In this document: positions 1 through 6,934 of the stretch, piece by piece
Numbering within the stretch: position 1 is the first letter of the stretch
Layout: each line of letters opens with the position of its first letter
Assembly (NCBI GenBank): GCA_030649165.1
Contig: JAUSGG010000152.1
Location: 1 to 36,789 of the forward strand
DNA length: 36,789 nucleotides
Direction of reading: 5' to 3'
From: Armatimonadota bacterium
GTDB taxonomy: Bacteria > Armatimonadota > UBA5829 > JAUSEB01
Made by a program: the position numbers and the translations under genes
Notes under the pieces: generated by a model
The model's database searches: none
The model's input: only the letters and a program-made list of their open reading frames with translations
Told to the model about the DNA's origin: nothing

Positions 1-137
1 AGCATCGTTTGTAGTCATTAGCCACAGATGGACCTCCCCCTAACCCCCTCCCACGGGGAGGGGGGATTTGCCCCCTCTCCTTTCAGGGGAGGGTTGGGGT
101 GGGGTTCAAACAGGGTGAGCCTTCCACAAACGATGCT
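1..137. repeat. G/C-rich dispersed repeat bounded by a 12-bp inverted repeat
   Basis: AGCATCGTTTGT at 1-12 is the exact reverse complement of ACAAACGATGCT at 126-137. Between them lies a C-rich/G-rich unit (about 34-108) whose relatives occur at 7944-8017, 9742-9775 (reversed) and 14961-14980. The right part, 86-104, has four G-tracts separated by 1-2 bases, a classic quadruplex pattern. The left arm starts at base 1, so the inverted repeat may extend outside the window. No coding frame is supported here. Confidence 0.7.
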
Positions 138-158
138 CCTGTGACCACAAGCTGATTC

Positions 159-198
159 TTGGCCACTTCGCGAGTCGATAGTGTATAATCAGTCGATA
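159..198 (+). promoter_or_regulatory. Predicted promoter of the methyltransferase gene with flanking direct repeat
   Basis: A perfect TATAAT lies at 184-189. A weak -35 (TTGGCC, 159-164) has a 19-bp spacer. The octamer AGTCGATA occurs twice, at 173-180 and 191-198, one copy on each side of the -10 box and 18 bp apart, as expected for an operator. The start codon follows at 222. Confidence 0.55.
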
Positions 199-221
199 CG
201 GCATCCGGAAAGGCTTGCGCG

Positions 222-1487
222 GTGGTAGTGGAAACTGCAAAAGGCGAACGAGTCAGGGCATATCTGAGCGGCTTCAGCCTCGCGGGAGAACTCAGCCTGT
301 TTCAGGACGAGTCCGGCGCCGAGATCCGGCTGGACATCCTGCATGTGGACGGCCTGGAGGTCCCCGTCTTCATCAATGAGTATTGGACCTCCGGCCAGCG
401 GCAGGCGTCGTCCATTCACGAAGTCTCCTACAGAGCGTGCTATAAGCCGCAGTTGCCGCGGTTCTTCATCGAACTGCTGACCGAGCCGGGAGATACCGTG
501 TACGATCCCTTTGGCGGACGTGGAACGACCGCAATCGAAGCAGCGCTTATGGGTCGTGGTGCAATATCCAACGACGCCAATCCTCTAAGCGAAACCCTCG
601 CCCGTCCCAGGTTCCACCCGCCCACTCCGGCTCAGGTGAAAGAACGGCTGAATGCCATCCCTCAGCGGCCCGGCGGCCGCGCCGACTTCGACCTCTCTAT
701 GTTCTTCCATCCGGACACGGAGGCCGAGATAGTGTCGCTTCGGGACTATCTGAAGGCCAGGCGGGCCGACGGGACGGAGGATCACCTCGACCGGTGGATA
801 CGGATGGTCGCGACGAATCGGCTCACCGGCCACTCCCCCGGCTTCTTCTCCGTCTATACGCTGCCGCCGAATCAGGCCGTCACCCCGGATCGGCAGATCA
901 AGATAAACAAGAAGCGCAACCAGACGCCGGAGCACCGGGATACGACGAAGATCATCGTCAGGAAGACGCATTCGCTCGTGAAGGAGCTGACCGAATCACA
1001 GAAAGATTCGCTCAGGCGCCGCGGGGAAACCGCGGTCTTCCTGTGCGCTGACGCAAGGCGGACAGACGCCATTCCCGACAACTCGGTTGCGCTTACGGTC
1101 ACGTCTCCGCCGTTCCTGAATGTGGTGCAATACGCTGACGACAACTGGCTGAGATGCTGGTTCAACGACATAGACGTGGATGACGTCGCCGGCCGTATTA
1201 CGATGGCCCGCGGCGTCGAAGAATGGAGTCGGTTCACGGGTGATGTTTTCCGCGAACTCCATAGAGTTACCAAACCCGGCGGCTGGGTCGCCTATGAGGT
1301 CGGCGAGGTCAAAGCCGGCAAGGTCAAACTGGAAGAGCATGTGGTCCCCGCCGGCCTGTCCGCCGGCTTCCACTGCGTCGCAGTGCTGATCAACGAGCAG
1401 TCCTTCACCAAGACAGCCAACATCTGGGGCGTGTCGAACAACTCCAAAGGCACGAACACGAACAGGATTGTGCTGTTCAGCAAATGA
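222..1487 (+). CDS. Site-specific DNA methyltransferase (N4/N6 amino-methyltransferase type)
   Basis: Predicted AdoMet-dependent DNA methyltransferase of 421 residues. Motif I-like DPFGGRGTT is at residues 95-103, followed by a conserved-looking NDANPL stretch. The catalytic motif IV is TSPPF at 294-298, the form seen in N4-cytosine and some N6-adenine enzymes. The long segment between motif I and motif IV could hold the target recognition region. A GTG start at 222 is preferred because GGAAAGG lies 8 nt upstream (207-213) and a TATAAT box lies at 184-189. No restriction endonuclease is adjacent, but a nucleotidyltransferase/HEPN-type pair follows directly, so the gene may be an orphan methylase or part of a larger defence locus to the left. 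Family assignment is firm; target sequence and base are unknown. Confidence 0.88.
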   Translation: MVVETAKGERVRAYLSGFSLAGELSLFQDESGAEIRLDILHVDGLEVPVFINEYWTSGQRQASSIHEVSYRACYKPQLPRFFIELLTEPGDTVYDPFGGRGTTAIEAALMGRGAISNDANPLSETLARPRFHPPTPAQVKERLNAIPQRPGGRADFDLSMFFHPDTEAEIVSLRDYLKARRADGTEDHLDRWIRMVATNRLTGHSPGFFSVYTLPPNQAVTPDRQIKINKKRNQTPEHRDTTKIIVRKTHSLVKELTESQKDSLRRRGETAVFLCADARRTDAIPDNSVALTVTSPPFLNVVQYADDNWLRCWFNDIDVDDVAGRITMARGVEEWSRFTGDVFRELHRVTKPGGWVAYEVGEVKAGKVKLEEHVVPAGLSAGFHCVAVLINEQSFTKTANIWGVSNNSKGTNTNRIVLFSK

Positions 1488-1531
1488 GAAGGAAGGGCGC
1501 CGCAATTCGGTACGATCCGGGCGCGTTGTGG

Positions 1532-1537
1532 TATAAT
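1532..1537 (+). promoter_or_regulatory. -10 box before the MNT gene
   Basis: A perfect TATAAT at 1532-1537 lies 45 bp before the ATG at 1583, in the gap after the methyltransferase stop. No convincing -35 hexamer is visible at the right distance, so the promoter may be weak or activator dependent. Confidence 0.4.
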
Positions 1538-1582
1538 CGCCTTGCTGGCTCGCCAATCTTTCCGCCGGCATTGGGGCTTTGC

Positions 1583-1903
1583 ATGGTTGATGAAAGCATA
1601 CTTTCAGAAGCTGTTCGGAGGCTGGTAGACCGCTTCAATCCTGAGCAGGTGATACTGTTCGGATCACAGGCCACGGGAGTCGCGGATTCCCACAGCGACG
1701 TCGATCTTCTGGTGATATGCCGTGTTGCGTCAAATCGGCGCAAGCTGATGGTGGAAATGGACAGGGATCTGGCAGGACTGCCGATCGCGCGCGACATCAT
1801 TGTGCTTACGCCGCAGGAATATGAACGCGAGTGCCTCATTCCGGGAACAGTGGCGCGTCCCGCATGGCTGGAGGGCAGAGTGTTGTATGGACGTCCCCAT
1901 TAA
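1583..1903 (+). CDS. MNT-type minimal nucleotidyltransferase (MntA-like antitoxin)
   Basis: A 106-residue protein with the minimal nucleotidyltransferase signature GSQATG...SDVDLLV near residues 27-44. D39 and D41 are the expected metal ligands and D71 is a likely third carboxylate. This fold is shared by MntA antitoxins, which AMPylate a HEPN RNase toxin, and by other small nucleotidyltransferases. The ATG at 1583 is chosen over the upstream in-frame start because it begins the recognisable domain and follows a TATAAT box. The next open frame starts inside this gene (overlap 1887-1903), the usual layout of MNT/HEPN pairs, which supports an antitoxin role. The partner looks degenerate, so the pair may be inactive. 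Enzymatic function is predicted from motifs only. Confidence 0.8.
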   Translation: MVDESILSEAVRRLVDRFNPEQVILFGSQATGVADSHSDVDLLVICRVASNRRKLMVEMDRDLAGLPIARDIIVLTPQEYERECLIPGTVARPAWLEGRVLYGRPH

Positions 1904-2105
1904 AGAAATCCTGCGCAAAGTCAGGCAGTGGACCGCCTACGCGGACGTGCCGGTCAGGGTAGACACATCGGGCCTTGCGAGTCTGCCGAACGAGGGAGAT
2001 TATATCTGCGTGACCGGCGCATCCAGCCTGTATAAACCGGGCGCCGACCGGCTGCCGCTTGTCCTTCCGCGAGCTTACTCAGACATTTGGGTGAGCGGGA
2101 ATTAG
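1887..2105 (+). pseudogene. Degenerate gene in the HEPN (hepT) position
   Basis: The open frame of 72 residues overlaps the end of the nucleotidyltransferase gene by 17 bp, as hepT does with mntA. The N-terminus (KEILRKVRQWTAYAD) resembles the first helix of HEPN proteins. The central Q-Q-A-x-E-K helix and the RX4-6H ribonuclease motif are not present in this frame. Short pieces (ICVTGASSLYKP, then PRAYSDIW) can be read as a damaged version of the usual HEPN core and the PRTHDL-like segment. My reading is a frameshifted or decayed hepT. The alternative is an unrelated small protein. The sequence alone does not settle this. Confidence 0.45.
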
Positions 2106-2155
2106 GGGTCGCTTTCAGCCGCCCGCTTATCCGCTCGAACAGGGATGAATAGGTC

Positions 2156-4075
2156 CTATAACGGCGGCCATAAGTCGGCGGAGTTCCTGACGCGAAGCGT
2201 CCGGACGCGCAGGCTCGTCCCGTCCGGGATAAAGCACCCGCTCATCCCGGTCACAACGGCGCGCCGCCCGACGTCCGGTTTATCTGCATTCCACGTCACC
2301 CTCAAGCCGGTGTGGCCCGAGCCGTCTCGCAGATTGCTTCCGTCGTCGATGTAGAAGTAGGTGAAATCGGTCCACGTCACGAGGCCGCTGCATCGAACGA
2401 GCAGTCCGAGGTTATTGAGACCGCGCCCCTTGTCCACGCCCATCTGATACAGGCCCATTTGCTTTCCGCCAAAGTCGCGGCCCGGTATCGACAGCGCATC
2501 CAATGGCAGCCCGCTCTGCACGTTGGAGAAGATCGCATTGGTGAGGGCGCGTTCGCCGTCGAATTCGCCCAGCGTTCCAGTCACGTCCACACGACTGCCT
2601 TCCACCATCGCGGGAGGACCGACGGTACCGTATACGAGGATTCCGGAGCTTTCATCGGGGTCTTCGATGTAAATCCTGTCGGTCAGCAGACCCGGGCTGC
2701 ACGTCACAACTTTGCCGGTCAGCGTCACTCTCGTTCCATTTGCCAGATTCTTCATCTCACTGATCGTGGCGGGGGAGGCGGACTGCAGAGTCAGCGCCTT
2801 TTCAGCGTTGACGCGGCCATACCCGGTCTCGATGTCCCAACCCGCCGGACCGAGGTTGTCGCAGCAGGCGATTATCTGTTGGAACACCTGCTCGTTCGTC
2901 CAGGTCGGATTCTTGCTCCAGATCAGCGCCGCAATTCCCGACACGTGCGGCGAAGAGGCGGACGTGCCCGACGCAATCGTGTAGTAGCCCAGGCCGAGAA
3001 GCCAGTCTTCCTCCGTATAGGCCCCCAGGATCATACTCGCCGGCGCCATAACGTCCAGCCACGCGCCGTAGTTGCTCCCGTAGTGGTCGCCGAACCACGG
3101 ATCATCGTATACCCATCGGGCGTCCTGCTCGTCCGTGCCGCCGACCGCCAGGGCGTGATCGTAAGCTGAGGGATAATGCATGGCGTTCAGGTCATCATTT
3201 CCGCTCGAACAGACTATCAGGCAGCCGGTGTTCCATGCATAGTCAATTGCCTGTTCCAGAATTGGCTCGTCGATATATGTGCCCAGGCTCATATTGATGA
3301 TCTTCGCGTCGTGGTCTGCCGCCCAGTAAACGCCCTCGGCCGCGTCGATCTCGTAACCGATCTCGCCCTCCATCACTTTAACGGGCAGTATCTTCGCGTT
3401 CCAGGCCACGCCGGCCATGCCGATCCAGTTGTCGGTGATCGCCGCCGCGATACTTGCCACCAGAGTGCCGTGGCCGTTGTAATCCATTGTCTCCGTGTTG
3501 TTGAGGACCGTGTTGTAGCCGACCAACACCTTGGGATTTGGGCCCGGCGCGTAAAGGTCTTCGTGCACCGCCCATACGCCGGTGTCCAGCACGGCGATAG
3601 TTACGCTCGCGCCGGAATTCTGATCCCATGCGCCCCACGCCTCCGGCGCGTGAATATCGTGACGCGCGCCGCCGTCGTACAACGCCCACTGCCAGAACTC
3701 GAAGTGCTCATCGTTCGGCAGATACATCGAATCAAGGCGCATGATGTGGTTTGGACCTGCATAGTCCACGAGCGGACTGCGCCGGTACGCCGCGATCGCC
3801 TGCTCCACTGAAACACCCTTCGGCAGCTTGACCCGATGGACGCGGGCCCTCGGGATCTTCTTGGTAACGAGCCACTTATGACTGGCGTGCAGGGCCGCCG
3901 CGCCGCGTTCGGACACGCCCGGCTTGAACCGGACCAGGACCTCGTCGGGAGCGTAGTCCAGAGCAAACACTGCCGAAACCGCCGCGACCAGCAGGAGTAC
4001 AATGAGGGAGACTAGCGAGCAATACCTTTTACCGCGGGAGAAAAACACGGAGAACCGCCTACTTTCAGCCGTCAC
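2156..4075 (-). CDS. Exported subtilisin-like serine protease (S8) with C-terminal beta-rich domains
   Basis: A 639-residue secreted protease. Residues about 18-40 form a hydrophobic signal segment, followed by a short inhibitor-I9-like pro-region starting APDEVLVRFKPG. The S8 catalytic triad is complete: Asp164 (AVLDTGVW), His202 (NGHGTLVA) and Ser372 (SGTSASSPHVSG), with oxyanion Asn293 in SSGND. After residue about 440 come two segments with an OB-fold-like look (LANGTRVTLTGKVV and a later repeat) that may bind a ligand or the cell surface. The GTG at 4075 has no strong ribosome binding site. It is kept because a well placed promoter (TATAAT on the minus strand at 4118-4123) ends about 40 bp upstream. 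No PEP-CTERM or LPXTG-type sorting signal is seen, so the product is probably released or periplasmic. Confidence 0.92.
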   Translation of the reverse strand: MTAESRRFSVFFSRGKRYCSLVSLIVLLLVAAVSAVFALDYAPDEVLVRFKPGVSERGAAALHASHKWLVTKKIPRARVHRVKLPKGVSVEQAIAAYRRSPLVDYAGPNHIMRLDSMYLPNDEHFEFWQWALYDGGARHDIHAPEAWGAWDQNSGASVTIAVLDTGVWAVHEDLYAPGPNPKVLVGYNTVLNNTETMDYNGHGTLVASIAAAITDNWIGMAGVAWNAKILPVKVMEGEIGYEIDAAEGVYWAADHDAKIINMSLGTYIDEPILEQAIDYAWNTGCLIVCSSGNDDLNAMHYPSAYDHALAVGGTDEQDARWVYDDPWFGDHYGSNYGAWLDVMAPASMILGAYTEEDWLLGLGYYTIASGTSASSPHVSGIAALIWSKNPTWTNEQVFQQIIACCDNLGPAGWDIETGYGRVNAEKALTLQSASPATISEMKNLANGTRVTLTGKVVTCSPGLLTDRIYIEDPDESSGILVYGTVGPPAMVEGSRVDVTGTLGEFDGERALTNAIFSNVQSGLPLDALSIPGRDFGGKQMGLYQMGVDKGRGLNNLGLLVRCSGLVTWTDFTYFYIDDGSNLRDGSGHTGLRVTWNADKPDVGRRAVVTGMSGCFIPDGTSLRVRTLRVRNSADLWPPL

Positions 4076-4117
4076 CCGGTGCGAATGCCGTGTGCGACCA
4101 CTCTATGCTGTGCAAGA

Positions 4118-4146
4118 ATTATACCATTTGCATAGGTGGCTGCTAA
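4118..4146 (-). promoter_or_regulatory. Predicted sigma70-type promoter of the subtilase gene
   Basis: On the minus strand TTAGCA (complement of 4141-4146) and TATAAT (complement of 4118-4123) are separated by exactly 17 bp. The predicted start near 4111 gives a leader of about 36 nt to the GTG at 4075. Confidence 0.6.
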
Positions 4147-4157
4147 ACGTGGAGGAG

Positions 4158-4283
4158 GAGTCGGAAGAGTCGAAGGAGTCGGAAGAGTCGGAAGAGTCGA
4201 AGGAGTCGAAGGAGTCGGAGGAGTCGGAAGAGTCGAAGGAGTCGGAGGAGTCGGAGGAGTCGAAGGAGTCGGAGGAGTCGGAC
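4158..4283. repeat. Tandem array of fourteen 9-bp units (GAGTCGGAA/GAGTCGAAG)
   Basis: Fourteen consecutive 9-bp units run without a break. Every unit begins GAGTCG and ends GAA, AAG, GAG or GAC. Because 9 is a multiple of 3, the array leaves a Glu/Ser/Lys-rich frame open, but no start, ribosome site or conserved context supports translation. The 23 bases at 4151-4173 reappear exactly at 14845-14867 as a short, unexpanded copy. The array lies between the subtilase promoter and the 3' end of the ketosynthase gene. Confidence 0.9.
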
Positions 4284-4314
4284 GGATCGGTCTCAGGGCC
4301 TCAGCACTCAGAAC

Positions 4315-5556
4315 TCAGCGCTCGCGTTTCCCCATCACCAGGGCCGCGTTTATGCCGCCGAAGCCGAAGGAGTTCGAGAGGAGGCAGTCGATCTTCTGCT
4401 CGCGGGGATTCCACGGAACGTAATCCAAATCGCACTCGGGATCGGGCTCGTCCAGATTGATGGTCGGCGGCACGTAGCTGTTCTCCATCGCCAGGGCGCA
4501 AATGGCCGCTTCGATCGCTCCCGCCGCTCCCAGCGAGTGAGCGTGCAGAGGTTTGGTTCCGCTGATCGGAATCCGATACGCTCTCTCGCCGAAGACTCTC
4601 TTGACCGCGGCGGTCTCCGTCCTGTCGTTCAACAGAGTCGAGCTTCCGTGGGCGTTGATGTAGTCTACCCCGGCCGGATCGACGCGCGCATCGTCGAGAG
4701 CGCGCGTCATTGCGTTCGCCGCCTGGGTCCCGTCGGGAAGCGGGGCCGTCATGTGATATGCGTCATTTGTCAACCCGTAGCCGAGCAGCTCCGCGTAAAT
4801 ACGCGCTCCGCGTTTCAGCGCGCGCTGAAGTTCTTCTATGACCAGCACGGCGGCCCCCTCGCCCATCACGAACCCGTCGCGGCGGAGATCGAACGGGCGG
4901 CACGCTTTCTCCGGCTCGTCGTTGCGCGCCGACATTGCCTTGATAATCGCAAACGCGCCGTAGCACAGAGCCGCCAGCGGGGCTTCCGCTCCCCCGGCGA
5001 ATACAACGTCCGCCTCGCCCGACCGGACAAACCGGAGCGCCTCGCCCAGCGCGATCGTGCCGGACGAGCAACTGTTGGAGTTGGCGACGTTCGGCCCGGT
5101 AATACCGAGGGTGATGCCGATGTTGCAGCTCGCCGAGCCGCAGAAGACGGCGACGGCCAGACTCGGATCGACGCTCCTCAGCCCCTGCCCGCGGAACACC
5201 CCGTACTGCTCTTCCGCGAAGGCGGTCCCGCCCAGAGCCGAGCCTATGCTGACCCCGACACGGTTCGGGTCTTCGCGCGATACGTCCAGACCCGCGTCCG
5301 CCGCGGCCAGTATCGCGGACACAACGGCGAATTGCGCGAACCGATCCAGGCGTTTGGCCTTCTTCGGGTCGAGGTAGTCTTCCGCGTTGAAACCGTCCAC
5401 TTCCGCCGCGCAGTGAGACCTGAATATCGATGGGTCGAACCGCGTAGCCCTCCGCACGGCGGATTTGCCGGCCCTTACGCCTTCCCAGAACGCCTCTTTT
5501 CCGATTCCGATCGGGGTCACCATCCCCAGACCTGTTATGACCGCCCTTCGCCGCAC
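4315..5556 (-). CDS. Beta-ketoacyl-ACP synthase, FabF/KAS II type
   Basis: A 413-residue condensing enzyme of the thiolase superfamily, full length for FabF. The catalytic set is present: Cys163 in SNSCSSGT, His303 in NAHGSST, His340 in LHAHSLGAAG, and Lys335 in GTK. The active-site cysteine context differs from housekeeping FabF, which usually has ACTSG or ACASG, and this suggests a specialised role. It is the last gene of a minus-strand run: radical SAM, methyltransferase, SRPBCC, ketosynthase. The neighbours suggest condensation of an acyl or polyketide-like chain followed by cyclisation and methylation. No acyl carrier protein, chain-length factor or ketoreductase is visible nearby. The GTG start at 5556 has GGAGGG about 6 nt upstream. 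A primary fatty-acid role remains possible. Confidence 0.92.
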   Translation of the reverse strand: MRRRAVITGLGMVTPIGIGKEAFWEGVRAGKSAVRRATRFDPSIFRSHCAAEVDGFNAEDYLDPKKAKRLDRFAQFAVVSAILAAADAGLDVSREDPNRVGVSIGSALGGTAFAEEQYGVFRGQGLRSVDPSLAVAVFCGSASCNIGITLGITGPNVANSNSCSSGTIALGEALRFVRSGEADVVFAGGAEAPLAALCYGAFAIIKAMSARNDEPEKACRPFDLRRDGFVMGEGAAVLVIEELQRALKRGARIYAELLGYGLTNDAYHMTAPLPDGTQAANAMTRALDDARVDPAGVDYINAHGSSTLLNDRTETAAVKRVFGERAYRIPISGTKPLHAHSLGAAGAIEAAICALAMENSYVPPTINLDEPDPECDLDYVPWNPREQKIDCLLSNSFGFGGINAALVMGKRER

Positions 5557-5607
5557 GACTTTCCCTCCTTCACCCTTATAACCCTAAAACCTTACAAACC
5601 TACAACC

Positions 5608-6054
5608 CTATCCTTCCGCCGCTCGCTTTATATGCTCCAACGTCTTGCCCGCGATGTGAGACACGAAGAACCGTCCGGTGACCAGCTTGCCCGGCGGCGT
5701 TCGCACTATCGGGACGCGCAGGTCCATCTCGTGCATAATCACGGCGCGGGTTCCTCCGTTCGGGTCGCGACCGATGGTCCACTCGACCCACATACCCCGT
5801 GTCGGACCGCCGATATGCTCGTAGTAGATTCTTCCCGCCTGTGGCTCCAGCGTTTGGACCGAGAGCCATTTCACGGGAATGATCGTGCGCAGCGCCGCCA
5901 TCTCGACTATGCGGCTCAGCCCCCGAGACTCCACGACATGCACCCATCGGTAGTGCGGCAGAATACGCGGCCAGTTCTCCACCTCCGCCGCGAGCTTGAA
6001 AACTATCTCCGGCGCGGCATTTATGTGAATGCTGTTCAGCGTACGCATGGGCAT
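5608..6054 (-). CDS. SRPBCC (START-like) polyketide cyclase/aromatase-type protein
   Basis: A 148-residue single-domain protein that reads as a SRPBCC helix-grip fold. It opens with the typical beta strand and helix (SIHINAAPEIVFKLAAEVENWP), has a central WVEWTIG strand, and ends in a long C-terminal helix that would close the hydrophobic pocket. Related proteins cyclise or aromatise polyketides, carry hydrophobic ligands or act in coenzyme Q biology. It sits between a methyltransferase and a ketosynthase on the same strand, which favours the cyclase reading. The ATG at 6054 is preceded by GGAG (complement of 6063-6066) at an ideal 8-nt distance, and that ribosome binding site is part of a dispersed CCCTCTCCC-type repeat. 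Substrate unknown. Confidence 0.8.
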   Translation of the reverse strand: MPMRTLNSIHINAAPEIVFKLAAEVENWPRILPHYRWVHVVESRGLSRIVEMAALRTIIPVKWLSVQTLEPQAGRIYYEHIGGPTRGMWVEWTIGRDPNGGTRAVIMHEMDLRVPIVRTPPGKLVTGRFFVSHIAGKTLEHIKRAAEG

Positions 6055-6057
6055 TTA

Positions 6058-6179
6058 CCCCTCTCCCTGGAAGGGAGATGGCAGGGGTGAGGGTTGAACC
6101 TGTCATTGCTAGTCCGACCTTTGCCTTTGTGCGATAACTCCCGCCCCTCACCCAACCTCTCCCTCATAGGGAGAGGGGC
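6058..6179. repeat. Two inverted copies of the CCCTCTCCC/GGGAGAGGG hairpin repeat
   Basis: Copy one (6058-6099) has a CTCTCCC-TGGAA-GGGAGA hairpin followed by AGGGGTGAGGG. Copy two (6143-6179) is the same unit in the opposite direction, so the pair fills the gap between the methyltransferase and SRPBCC genes. Related copies are at 10371-10408 and 14876-14919. The first copy provides the ribosome binding site of the SRPBCC gene on the minus strand. Confidence 0.8.
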
Positions 6180-6186
6180 CTCAATC

Positions 6187-6933
6187 TCACTCGTTCGACT
6201 CCTTCCGCCAAACAATCGTCATCCTGAACAACCGCCGTTCGATGCGCGCGTCCAGGCCCGCCTCTCGCGCCAACTGCTTCGCCTCCTCGACCGAGTAAGC
6301 GCGCAGGGCCGAAACCGGCCCGTCGTGATGCGTCAGCCGGTTGCCCGGCGACAGCCTCGTCAATACCCAGAGGAGAATGCGCAGGACCTGGCCGCGTATC
6401 AGGTCAACAGCCACAAACCCATACCGCGACACGCGCCGGAGCTCGCGCAGCAGTCGCACGGCGTCCTCCGGCGAAAGGTGGTGCATCGTGAGAGTCGTGA
6501 CCGCGACGTCGAAACTATTGTCGGCAAATGGCAGAAAACGCGCATCCCCGGCCACGAGCCGTATCCGCGGCACACCCTCCGCCGACCGCGCGGCCACCGC
6601 CAGCGCCTTTTGGCTATTGTCTACCCCAACAATCTCAGCTTCAACCCCGCGCGACTCCGCCCACTTCGCTATTGCGAGCGGAACACCCGCGGCCCCTGTC
6701 CCTACGTCAAGAACCGATAACGCCGGCCGGCCGCGCCATATCTCCTCCACGCCCCGCAGCAGCAGCGACACGCCGCCGGTGACCTCGTCCAGCCGCCGCA
6801 TTTGCCGCATGTTCCGGGCCAGTTCGTCTATGCCGATGCTCTCGTCCTCGACAAGCGGCTCGTCCAGGTACTCCAGTTTCTCGCGCCTTTGGGGAGCAAA
6901 TATGCAGCGCAGCGCGGCCCGTATCGACATCAT
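6187..6933 (-). CDS. Class I SAM-dependent methyltransferase (UbiE/Methyltransf_11-like)
   Basis: A 248-residue methyltransferase with a Rossmann AdoMet site: motif I VLDVGTGAAG at residues 74-83, an acidic end of strand two in EIVGVDNS, and motif post-I/IV in FDVAVTTLTMHHL. The N-terminal 70 residues form a helical cap that probably shapes the substrate pocket. The start codon lies 1 bp after the stop of the upstream radical SAM gene (ATG 6931-6933, TAG 6935-6937), so the two are almost certainly cotranscribed and translationally coupled. A second ATG one codon later is equally possible. Placement beside cyclase-like and ketosynthase genes suggests O- or C-methylation of a small lipid or polyketide-like product. 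The acceptor cannot be read from sequence. Confidence 0.88.
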   Translation of the reverse strand: MMSIRAALRCIFAPQRREKLEYLDEPLVEDESIGIDELARNMRQMRRLDEVTGGVSLLLRGVEEIWRGRPALSVLDVGTGAAGVPLAIAKWAESRGVEAEIVGVDNSQKALAVAARSAEGVPRIRLVAGDARFLPFADNSFDVAVTTLTMHHLSPEDAVRLLRELRRVSRYGFVAVDLIRGQVLRILLWVLTRLSPGNRLTHHDGPVSALRAYSVEEAKQLAREAGLDARIERRLFRMTIVWRKESNE

Positions 6934-6934
6934 C

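Noticed and set aside
4002-4460. Open frame encoding a Glu/Ser/Lys-rich protein across the 9-bp array
   Set aside because: Openness follows from the 9-bp period. The start overlaps the subtilase gene in antisense and the end overlaps the ketosynthase gene; no ribosome site.
4537-6090. Long open frame antisense to the ketosynthase and SRPBCC genes
   Set aside because: Arg-rich shadow of GC-rich codons in genuine genes on the other strand, with no family resemblance.
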